Origin: Haliotis asinina | Lineage: Eukaryota; Mollusca; Gastropoda; Lepetellida; Haliotidae | DNA length: 64,000 bases | Direction: 5' to 3' | Assembly (NCBI RefSeq): GCF_037392515.1 | Contig: NC_090288.1 | Location: 1,798,001 to 1,862,000 of the forward strand | In this document: piece after piece, positions 49,701 through 56,200 of the stretch | Layout of the letters: each line of letters begins with the position of its first letter | Position numbering within the stretch: the stretch's first letter is position 1 | The notes under the pieces: generated by a model | Databases searched by the model: none | What the model was told of the DNA's origin: nothing | Seen by the model: only the letters and a program-made list of their open reading frames with translations | Made by a program: the position numbers and the translations under genes

Positions 49701-50811
49701 CCCTTACGGCTTACCTTGACTCTAATCGGTGTGGGATGTGTACAGTAATGTCTAGTGTCCCATATGGCTTACCTTGACTCTAATCGGTGTGGGGTGTGTA
49801 CAGTAATGTCTAGTGTCCCATATGGCTTACCTTGACTCTAATCGGTGTGAGATGTGTACAGTAATGTCTAGTGTCCCATATGGCTTACCTTGACTCTAAT
49901 CGGTGTGGGATGTGTACAGTAATGTCTAGTGTCCCATATGGCTTACCTTGACTCTAATCGGTGTGGGATGTGTACAGTAATGTCTAGTGTCCCATATGGC
50001 TTACCTTGATTCTATCCGGTGTGGGATGTGTACAGTAATGTCTAGTGTCCCATATGGCTTACCTTGACTCTAATCGGTGTGGGATGTGTACAGTAATGTC
50101 TAGTGTCCCATATGGCTTACCTTGACTCTAATCGGTGTGAGATGTGTACAGTAATGTCTAGTGTCCCATATGGCTTACCTTGACTCTAATCGGTGTGGGA
50201 TGTGTACAGTAATGTCTAGTGTCCCATATGGCTTACCTTGACTCTAATCGGTGTGAGATGTGTACAGTAATGTCTAGTGTCCCATATGGCTTACCTTGAC
50301 TCTAATCGGTGTGAGATGTGTACAGTAATGTCTAGTGTCCCTTACGGCTTACCTTGACTCTAATCGGTGTGAGATGTGCACAGCAATGTCTAGTGTCCCT
50401 TACGGTTTACATTGACTCTACTTGGTGTGAGATGTGGACAGCAATGTCTAATGTCCCATATGGCTTACCTTGACTCTACTTGGTGTGGGATGTGTACAGT
50501 AACGTCTAGCGTCCCATATGGCTTACCTTGACTCTACTTGGTGTGGGATGTGTACAGTAATGTCTAGTGTCCCTTACAGCTTACCTTGACTCTACTTGGT
50601 GTGAGATGTGGACAGTAATGTCTAGTGTCCCATATGGCTTACCTTGACTCTTCCCACTGTGGTGTGTGTACGGCAATGTATAGATAAGGATTTCCTCCAC
50701 CCTACCCGGGGTGTCCACCTATGTGCAGCATATTGAAGATTTACCTTGACTTTGTCCGCGATGGAGTGTAAACACAATGACAGCAAACAGGTAGAGAATA
50801 TTTGACTTCAT
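24847..50811 (-). CDS. Multiple-EGF / F5/8C-like type I receptor with NPxY tail, complete 20-exon gene
   Basis: Coding exons in order: 50811-50745, 48324-48217, 47392-47135, 40277-40086, 39678-39541, 39205-38957, 37198-36986, 35918-35778, 34775-34641, 34234-34100, 33473-33336, 32777-32643, 31649-31509, 30032-29898, 29778-29644, 29212-29075, 28769-28635, 28316-28020, 25726-25654, 25057-24847. The sum is 3174 bases: 1057 residues plus TGA. Exons 2 to 18 are all phase 1-1. Domains: signal peptide 1-22; EGF 23-58; F5/8C-like 59-208; EGF 209-254; F5/8C-like 255-408; ten EGF 409-864; Thr/Ser-rich stalk 865-963; TM helix 964-987; 70-residue tail with NPNY 1045-1048. The EGFs are of the eight-cysteine MEGF/Draper/SREC type. 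The tail motif could bind PTB adaptors, as in CED-1/Draper engulfment receptors. In molluscs similar ectodomains also occur on receptor tyrosine phosphatases, but no phosphatase domain follows here. Function (recognition or scavenger receptor) is inferred. Confidence 0.88.
25345..25470 (+). mobile_element. SINE fragment (family 2) in intron 19
   Basis: Contains GATCGGGTGGTCAGGCTCTC, TGACTTGGTTAACACATGTC, GAGATCGATGCTCA and GTCCAGACTCCA, the middle part of family 2. Confidence 0.75.
25738..26000. repeat. About 28-bp minisatellite next to the TM exon acceptor (intron 18)
   Basis: About nine diverged copies of a unit containing ACAACAGGTAAATATGGTGA and AGCAAG. It begins about 12 bases from the acceptor of exon 19. 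Confidence 0.8.
26101..28012. repeat. 80-bp satellite-like array, about 24 copies (intron 18)
   Basis: A very regular unit containing TATGATCTACAGTG, TTCCCGCTACAGCCTCTAGA and ATAGCTTCATCATTCACCAG. Copies differ at only a few fixed positions (GTG[T/C]TTCC, CTAGA[A/T]TG). It starts about eight bases after the donor of exon 18 and fills most of intron 18. Confidence 0.97.
28020..28316 (-). CDS. Thr/Ser/His-rich stalk exon (exon 18)
   Basis: About 99 residues rich in Thr, Ser, Pro and His (for example TTVTYTHTTATTKTPATSST), with no cysteines. It is probably an O-glycosylated stalk holding the EGF array away from the membrane. It ends CAGAAG before donor GTGAAC, phase 1. Confidence 0.85.
28635..31649 (-). 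CDS. EGF block B, exons 13-17, tandem duplicate of block A
   Basis: Exon lengths are identical to block A (141, 135, 135, 138, 135). The first module differs from its partner by one residue (DDFWFG for DEFWFG); the others differ at a few positions each. The starts of the blocks are 4269 bases apart. Introns also match in order and position, including the minisatellites in the first and fourth introns. The duplication is therefore fairly recent and in frame. Confidence 0.93.
28860..29074 (-). repeat. Donor-bearing minisatellite, intron 16 of the EGF receptor gene
   Basis: About six copies of a unit of about 35 bp. On the minus strand each copies the end of exon 16 (GCGCTGTGTCAACAAG) plus its donor GTGAGT or a worn form. 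It begins immediately after the real donor. Confidence 0.9.
30100..31508 (-). repeat. 22-bp minisatellite with 271-bp higher-order repeat, intron 13
   Basis: On the minus strand the unit is about GGATGGTGGGACAGAGTGAC plus two bases. It runs from the donor of exon 13 to within about 70 bases of exon 14, nearly the whole intron. Three 271-bp blocks (near 30523, 30794 and 31065) are almost identical, showing later block-wise expansion. Long open frames in it are artefacts. Confidence 0.95.
32643..35918 (-). CDS. EGF block A, exons 8-12
   Basis: Five phase 1-1 exons of 141, 135, 135, 138 and 135 bases, each one EGF module of the MEGF type: ECDEFWFGANCSQLCRCQ; VCPNSTFGLNCSSNCGMC; ECLAGLYGVKCDQSCPGC; GCHDDWYGPSCQLPCGEC; ECPDGRYGMDCSKVCGHC. 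Block B (31649-28635) repeats the same five modules in the same order. Confidence 0.92.
32870..33335 (-). repeat. Donor-bearing minisatellite, intron 11 of the EGF receptor gene
   Basis: About 14 copies of a 32-37-bp unit. On the minus strand it reads GGGGGCGCTGTGTCAACAAG, then GTGAGTACACCA. The real exon 11 ends GGGGGCGCTGTGTCAACAAG with donor GTGAGA. At least seven copies keep AACAAG or AGCAAG followed by GTGAG. Confidence 0.95.
34292..34559 (+). mobile_element. Full-length SINE (family 2) with 9-bp target-site duplication, intron 9
   Basis: Flanked by ATACTTCAT at 34283-34291 and 34560-34568. It starts ATCCCGTGAAGTTCTGGGTT and ends GTGCGGCGTAAAAGTAAAGT then CACTCACTTC. The equivalent intron 14 is only 119 bases long and has no SINE. 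Confidence 0.92.
34880..35777 (-). repeat. 22-bp minisatellite, intron 8 of the EGF receptor gene
   Basis: The same family as in intron 13 (the duplicated partner): minus-strand units such as GTGACAGGATGGTGGGACAG. It starts at the donor of exon 8 and fills about 90% of the intron. It lacks the 271-bp higher-order blocks. Confidence 0.93.
35985..36305. repeat. About 21-bp minisatellite, intron 7 of the EGF receptor gene
   Basis: About 15 copies of ATCCTTGTAACGGGTGTGTG or close variants, 65 bases before the acceptor of exon 8. Confidence 0.93.
36625..36775 (-). mobile_element. SINE fragment (family 1), intron 7
   Basis: The reverse complement has a tRNA-like head with GTAATGGTTACAGCGTTCAC, GTCAAAGGCCCAGGTTCGAG and GTTGCTG in the body. 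Confidence 0.65.
36986..39205 (-). CDS. F5/8C-like domain 2 (exons 6-7)
   Basis: Exon 6 (39205-38957): DNMALNKTAHQEGTWSDASN, SLAVDGSTDQDFRHGSC, SWDLSLGSLHQIYRMKIYF. Exon 7 (37198-36986): VTVDGAVCYVSNTSLPTIAD, ITCRQPLRGVFVSINLPPF, LVLCEVLIYG. The layout and intron position are those of domain 1, so the two arose by duplication of an EGF plus F5/8C unit. In exon 6 the first Trp of the usual WWxxDLG is replaced (SWDLSLG). Confidence 0.85.
37370..37430. repeat. GAGT-rich simple repeat
   Basis: A run of GAGTGAGTGAGT with interruptions in intron 6. It may be a degraded SINE tail. Confidence 0.7.
37628..37660. repeat. (CA)n microsatellite
   Basis: A short CA run with one GATA interruption, in intron 6 of the EGF receptor gene. 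Confidence 0.85.
37942..38452. mobile_element. Foldback MITE with 7-bp target-site duplication, intron 6
   Basis: Two arms of about 245 bp form a near-complete palindrome around a loop of roughly 19 bases. The outer ends are CACAGGCAAACT and AGTTTGCCTGTG. AGTAAAC is present on both sides (37935-37941 and 38453-38459). It has no coding capacity. The family is not certain. Confidence 0.92.
39885..39965 (+). mobile_element. SINE fragment (family 2), intron 4
   Basis: GGGTGGTCAGACTCGCTGAC and ATCGATGCTCATGATGTC mark the middle of family 2. Confidence 0.65.
40385..40440 (-). mobile_element. SINE tail fragment, intron 3
   Basis: The reverse complement ends in AAAAGCGGCGTAAAACTAAA. It lies just outside the left inverted repeat of the satellite-bearing unit. 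Confidence 0.65.
40466..45736. mobile_element. 5.27-kb unit bounded by about 150-bp inverted repeats and carrying a satellite array
   Basis: The left end AGTCAGCTTCACCTAGAAT and the right end in reverse complement are identical over the first 19 bases. They stay alignable through ACAAATGCTGCTGC, CTATGTTCCAG and ACTTTGTAGCTTGGCTTGGA. The right copy carries an extra short TAATATGAAGA repeat. Between them lie about 1.4 kb of non-coding sequence, the 53-bp array, and about 0.35 kb more. I see no coding sequence and no target-site duplication, so it may be a non-autonomous DNA transposon or just an inverted duplication. Confidence 0.65.
41995..45217. repeat. 53-bp satellite array, about 61 copies (intron 3 of the EGF receptor gene)
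   Basis: A unit ATGTCGCCGTCTAATACAAC, then GGTGACGGGGACCCTGCCTT, then TGTTGGAAAATAG. Copies are nearly identical; the main variants are GGTAACGG for GGTGACGG and a few single changes. Such homogeneity suggests recent expansion or ongoing homogenisation. Confidence 0.98.
45737..47134. other. Remainder of intron 3 of the EGF receptor gene
   Basis: Contains a C-run of about 27-29 bases followed by CCA and CA repeats (45845-45888) and a stretch rich in TTACAATTTGCG-like words (46260-46440). No exon recognised. Confidence 0.45.
45845..45888. repeat. Poly-C / (CCA)n / (CA)n tract
   Basis: A long uninterrupted C run grading into ACC and CA repeats. The minus strand is a G run, able to form G-quadruplexes. 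Confidence 0.9.
47135..47392 (-). CDS. F5/8C-like domain 1, N-terminal half (exon 3)
   Basis: Begins DNVAYNRSASQSGVYVDTSD, then AVDGSDDTNYWHGSCS and WWRLDLGATYNISSLQIYQ. The AVDG and WWxLDLG boxes mark F5/8-type-C / F-type-lectin-like beta-jellyrolls, which bind glycans, phospholipids or proteins. The C-terminal half is exon 4 (40277-40086, RYIEVFVNGQECYNVTG to LCEVKIF). A 6.9-kb intron separates the two halves. I cannot see the fucose-binding triad of true F-type lectins clearly. Confidence 0.85.
47393..48216. other. Intron 2 of the EGF receptor gene
   Basis: Mostly plain. A small triplication of GTATATTCATAGTATTCT lies near 47960-48015. An exon-like open stretch at about 47740-47815 was considered and rejected. 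Confidence 0.45.
48357..50660 (-). repeat. 58-bp donor-bearing minisatellite, about 40 copies (intron 1 of the EGF receptor gene)
   Basis: On the minus strand each unit carries AGAGTCAAG followed by GTAAGCC, a consensus 5' splice site. The unit resembles the end of exon 1 (TTACACTCC, then AAAGTCAAG, donor GTAAAT). The array fills about 95% of the intron, from roughly 30 bases before the exon 2 acceptor to roughly 85 bases after the exon 1 donor. Confidence 0.96.
50745..50811 (-). CDS. Signal-peptide exon of the EGF receptor gene
   Basis: Encodes MKSNILYLFAVIVFTLHRGQ then SQ, and ends AGTCAAG before donor GTAAAT (phase 1). A short positive start, a hydrophobic core and a polar end fit a cleaved signal peptide. 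It is the only phase-1 signal exon upstream of the EGF exon at 48324-48217. Confidence 0.85.
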
Positions 50812-51214
50812 TCCCTGGACTTGGTCACTGTGACGTAGTGTACGTGTGATAACAGGTGTATACAAAGATAACATCGATATACCCTTGTTGATAACACCCT
50901 GTTGATAACTCCTCTCATACTGCCAAGTGGGCATTAGACGGTCTGTGAAAACGTGTCTACAGCTGCACTTACAATCATCTCACTGGATGTGTAATTGCCA
51001 CAAATAGACATGTTCCCGTAAGATGAAAGTATAAAGACGAGCTTTGACATATTTATATGAAATATTGCTTGCGATATTAAAGTTGCAACGTACCGGCAAA
51101 GCATCTCCAGGAGTATCGTGTAGGTACTCGCTTAGTAATAGTGATAGAAATATTAGTAGCAGTCGTGTTAGTATTAGTTAAAAGAGTATTATTTCTCCTT
51201 CTAGTGTTGGATGT

Positions 51215-51640
51215 ATATAAAGCCGTTGTGAGAGAGCTGTATCAGTGGTCCCTCTAGTACTGGTATTATATATAGTCGTAGTGGGACAGTTGTATCAGTG
51301 GTCCCTCTAGTACTGGTAGTATACATAGTCGTAGTGAGAGAGCTGTATCAGTGGTCCCTCTAGTACTGGTATTATATATAGTCGTAGTGGGAGAGTTGTA
51401 TCAGTGGTCCCTCTAGTACTGGTAGTATACATAGTCGTAGTGGGAGAACTGTATCAGTGGTCCCTCTAGTACTGGTAGTATAGATAGCTGTTGTGAGAGA
51501 ACTGTATCAGTGGTCTTTCTAGTACTGGTAGTATATATAGTCGTTGTGGGAGAGCTGTATCAGTGGCCCTTCTAGTACTGGTAGTAAAGATAGCTGTTGT
51601 GAGAGAGCTGTATCAGTGGTCCTTCTAGTAGTAGTGGTGT
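51215..51640. repeat. About 53-55-bp minisatellite
   Basis: About eight copies containing AGAGCTGTATCAGTGGTCCC, TCTAGTACTGGTA and a variable TATATAGTCG end. Confidence 0.92.
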
Positions 51641-51689
51641 ATATTGCGGCACAAGTTGTCAGCCATATCGGGACGAAGCAATAATAATG

Positions 51690-51741
51690 ATGGTAGTAGT
51701 AGCATTAGTAGTAGCATTAGTAGTAGTGTTAGTAGTAGTGT

Positions 51742-51775
<34 letters not shown>
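51690..51775. repeat. (AGT)n-rich microsatellite
   Basis: AGT trinucleotides with GTT and GCAT interruptions, running into the SINE tail. Confidence 0.9.
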
Positions 51776-51776
<1 letters not shown>

Positions 51777-52008
51777 AGTGAGTGAGTTTAGTTTTACGGC
51801 GCACTCAGCAATATTCCAGCTGTATGGCGGCAGCCTGTAAATAATCGGGTCTGGACCAGACAATCAAGTGATCAACAGCATGAGCATCGATCTGCGCAAT
51901 TGGGAACTGATGACATGTGTCAGCCAAGTCAGCAAGCCTGACCACCCCACCCCGTTAGTCGCATCGTACGACATGCATAGTCGCCGTTTATCATAAGCAT
52001 GGGTTGCT
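51776..52008 (-). mobile_element. Near-complete SINE (family 2)
   Basis: The plus strand reads GTGAGTGAGTGAGTTTAGTT, then ACGGCGCACTCAGCAATATT, CTGGACCAGACAATCAAGTG, GAGCATCGATCTGCGCAATT and CATGGGTTGCTT, the reverse complement of the 34292-34559 copy without its 5' end. Confidence 0.9.
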
Positions 52009-52027
52009 TGGTACACAAAACATGACG

Positions 52028-52742
52028 TATGGTGAGTTGGTTGGGTATGAGTTGGTTAGGTATGAGCTGGTAAGGTATACGTTGGTTTGGTATGAGTTGG
52101 TCAGGTATGAGTTGGTTAGGTATGAGCTGGTCGGGTATGAGTTGGCTAGGTATGAGTTGGTCAGGTATGAGTTGGTTAGGTATGAGTTGGTCAGGTATGA
52201 GTTGGTCAGGTATGAGCTGGTCGGGTATGAGTTGGTTAGGTATGAGCTGGTCGGGTATGAGTTGGTTAGGTATGAGTTGGTTAGGTATGAGTTGGCCAGG
52301 TATGAGCTGGTTAGGTATGAGTTGGTCAGGTATGAGTTGGTTAGGTATGAGTTGGTTAGGTATGAGTTGGTCAGGTATGAGTTGGTTAGGTATGAACTGG
52401 TCGGGTATGAGCTGGTAAGGTATACGCTGGTTAGGTATGAGTTGGTCGGGTATGAGTTGGTTAGGTATGAGTTGGTTAGGTATGAGTTGGTCAGGTATGA
52501 GTTGGTTAGGTATGAGTTGGTTGGGTATGAGTTGGTTAGGTATGAGCTGGTCGGGTATGAGTTGGTTAGGTATGAGTTGGTCGGGTATGAGTTGGTTAGG
52601 TATGAGCTGGTCGGGTATGAGTTGGTTAGGTATGAGCTGGTCGGGTATGATTGGTTAGGCATGAGTTGGTTAGGTATGAGTTGGTTAGGTATGAGTTGGT
52701 CAGGTATGAGTTGGTCGGGTATGAGTTGGTTAGGTATGAGGT
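52028..52742. repeat. 15-bp minisatellite, about 48 copies
   Basis: The unit is TATGAGTTGGTTAGG, with T/C and A/G variants. As 15 is a multiple of three, long open frames appear on both strands (YELVR and LTNSY cycles). They are repeat artefacts. Confidence 0.97.
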
Positions 52743-53284
52743 AATAAAAAAACACTACGAACGTTCAACAACAAACAAAAAACATTTTATGATTCGCCCC
52801 GTCTGCATCCTGAGGTAAAACTACTCGTTGAGGTGTTTGTTTCTGTGTCAGGGTAAGGACGAGATAGCAAGGCAATGATAGACTCGCAGAGTGTATCCGT
52901 ATCACCACTGCCAGATGATAGCTGGCAATGATCCGTAACCGTGAATTGCGAACCTTTTATCATGCAGATGACACGAAATCCCTGTAATTGAATCAACTGA
53001 AAGTGTACACAAGGACTGGGACTCCTGACGAGAACATGGAGGGGTTGGGTAGTTAGTTGACGAGGGAAACCAGGTGTATACAGGGATCAGCTAACGAGTG
53101 GTCATCCATTTTGTGGTGGGATCAATCAGCGGGATGTTTTTCCCCACTTAATTAACCCATGTTAGTTCTGTAGTAATTAATGTGTGTACGTGTTATTTGG
53201 CAAACAAACTTGATTGATGGGACACAACATCGTGTAGCATGATCACAAACAGCCACAGAAGTCGCTAGTCTCGAGAACTCGACG

Positions 53285-56200
53285 ATGGTGCAGCGCACGA
53301 TGTTGTGGTACCTTGTAGCAACCATTACAGGCCTAGTGACCGGTAGGTACACGAGTAAAACGCTTTATAGACGACAGGTAGACTTTATTGCCAGACATTT
53401 GTGTTATAAAGCCTTGCGGAGAGTCTCTGACGGCATTCAAAAACGAGGTGAGGCGAATTGGGGGGTAAACACATTCATAAATATTTGGGGGGGTTAGTTA
53501 GGTATGACGTCACTTTCAACAGTAATCCAGTAACACTACCCGGCAGCGTTCAGAATTATTTGGATGAGTTAGTTGATTACATTCGGGATAAACTTTCTCA
53601 TTGAAGGACGTAGTCTAGTATCTTTTTGACAAGGCACACTTGCCACGTTTTTAAATGTCATCGCCAATTCATATTGTTATAGCGTCTATTTGAGGACAGC
53701 CATCGTCCAGATATTTTTATAGAAACAAAACCTATTCATCCAAGCCATATGAGACTTATTTGTTGTTATTTAATCTGCATTATTAATCTTTATGACCACC
53801 GCAGTGTACATAGTCATGTCAGTCACCCTGCTGCTCTTTGTCACTTCCATTTATTGCTGTAAATCACATTTATGGCCTTTATTGGTCATCTCCTTTGGCG
53901 GTGTCTGTCGTCACATCAACTGTACAAGGAGGTGCTTTTGTTTTTCTATCTGTCCTTTGTTGAGTATTTGTCCGTCGACTGTTGTCAAAATTTGTGTATA
54001 TATGCTCACACCTATATTGGAAGGGGGAGTCCTGGATTTCGCCTGTCTATGTAGGACGACCGCGAGCAGGAATACCTCTCGCCTGATTCCCTTGTTTGTC
54101 ATATCTTGTAGAGACAATTAAAGGACACTCCATCTTAATGTCGAGCATATACAACGCACTGACAACATAAAGAAAGCAATAGAATCTGTACCTGTACTGA
54201 AAACGTGCAATCCCAAATATAGCAGTTTACATTTGGCCACTTTCTAAATGGCATCGTGAATTCATGGCTTTCACCCCTTTGAGACATGTCAATTCACATC
54301 TGTCAGAGTGGTACACACGAGCGGTAGACAGCACATGATCTAGCCTACCAGTTGTACTGCTTCCTTTTTTGTGAATGCCGAGGTGGCATGCTGGTAAATA
54401 TGTGTTTGAATGGCTGTCCGAATCCTGGACTCAACCCCCAAAATGCACTGGAACTTGTACTTTACTTGAAATATGACCTGTATTACGTTGCATCACTTTC
54501 TTCATGTCACATTATGAATTTATGTACTAGTTGAGTTTGACGCTGTTCGCAACTGTAATCCATGGTAGTCTGGTTGAGGCATTTATGACCAACTCAGGAT
54601 CACCGGAAGTCGTCAAGTGGACCAGATTCCCTGCCTTGTTGTAAACTGACGGTCAAAAGAAAGTTGTCACCTTAAATTGCGCATAACACGTTTATGGCTT
54701 ATGGAATCACTGCGTGCTAACATAACCCAGCCATGTGCAAGGAACCCAACTAAACTAAAAATACAGTTTTCGGTTTTCCATGGAATCTCCATGGAGATAC
54801 CAATATATATCTCAGTCCAAGTAGCCATACACTGTCACATCAACTTAAACACATTGGGTCATCAGTTAAGCCGAAACAAGGTGAGGAGACGATTGTGTTA
54901 TAGGCAGCAGGGCCTACCGACCCTTCCGAGGGATGGCGCTAGCCGTCTAAAATCTCCTCGCCAGACTCCTTGCTCCGAGGTGTACGGCATTGGCAGCGGC
55001 TAGAAGAACATCGTATTTTGTTAACTAATGAGAGTAGATTTAATATGTTCCATACAGACGGGTGCCGCAAAACGAATGATTGTCCATATTCGATACGTGG
55101 CAAGGTGGATATAGCGTCATCAGACTTTCGACGTCATCCACGACGTTGTGAGGCATGTATCCTTACCAGAGGAGGTATTGATAGCGTCTCTCGTCAGTCA
55201 AAGGGTTCACCAAGATGTTGGCCACACTTGTTTTCACAGGTTTAGTGAAACTCGACATGTCCCCAGTGTTTGACAGTAACCGTTGTAGGTGATCTTATAA
55301 GTCAACCACATCGATATTGTGCAAAATTGACAACACATTACTGAAATATAAATGTGTGTTTACATGAACATAACTTGAGAGTTCGTTTTTATTTTAGAGT
55401 CCACCAAAGTATGTGACAACTTTCTTTTGATCTCCGTCCGTGCAACAGAATCATCAAACACAATAACAACTGACACAGTTCTGACTTGCACAAGGGAATT
55501 TTGTTTCCCTTGCGCAGATTGCATTTGCAGATTTTATGTCCAATGTAAAATGATGCAGCTTTCTACTTTAAGTGATGACTAATATATCCTGAACCTAATA
55601 TATCAAGGCTTCAAGAAATATTGAGTCATGACTTTTCAGTCAGTGAAGTGAGTTTTCTAAGAATTAAAAGCGGTTTACGCCCTTAAAACTTCTAACATAT
55701 GTTCCGTTGTCAAGTGTTTCAAAAACAGTGTTCAAAAAAAAAGAAGAAAAAACAAAACAAAAAAACCCCAAACAAACAAACAAACAAAAAACATGTCCAA
55801 ATTTGTTTGTGTTCGTTTATGAGAAAATGTGATCGATTTCGTATTCGTTTTGTTACTGCGATCAATCTTGGATAATTTTAAATAGTCGGACCATCACTAG
55901 ACCACGTATTGCAAGTGGTGCTCCCCTTTGAGCTCATCTAAATCAGTGTATGGATGTCCTAGTCAAAGTAAACATACAAACAAACATCGTTATGATATGG
56001 GTATTATCCAGGCTGTGCCTTGGGCGGATCTCGGAGTCACATATGTGACGAACAGGGTAAATGAGTTAAGATATGCAGGGCACCCACTGAAAAGGAGTTG
56101 CGCCGTCTCTTTGAAAGTCACAAAGAATGCCTCTGTTTCCAGCCAACATTTCGCCGCCAAAGGTGTCGGTTAGATTGCTATATCTGTGTATGTATACACG

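Larger units (their letters stand above)
50812..53284. other. Divergent intergenic region between the EGF receptor gene and the F-type-lectin-like gene
   Basis: About 2.5 kb between two start codons that point away from each other. It holds a 55-bp minisatellite, AGT repeats, a SINE and a 15-bp minisatellite. The two promoters must lie at its edges (about 50.8-51.2 kb and 52.8-53.3 kb); no convincing TATA box was found on either side. Confidence 0.5.

Noticed and set aside
51991-52755. Open frames of about 250 residues on both strands
   Set aside because: A 15-bp repeat keeps both strands open by arithmetic.
53792-54121. 109-residue plus-strand frame with a hydrophobic start
   Set aside because: No recognisable domain, weak composition, and it lies in an intron.
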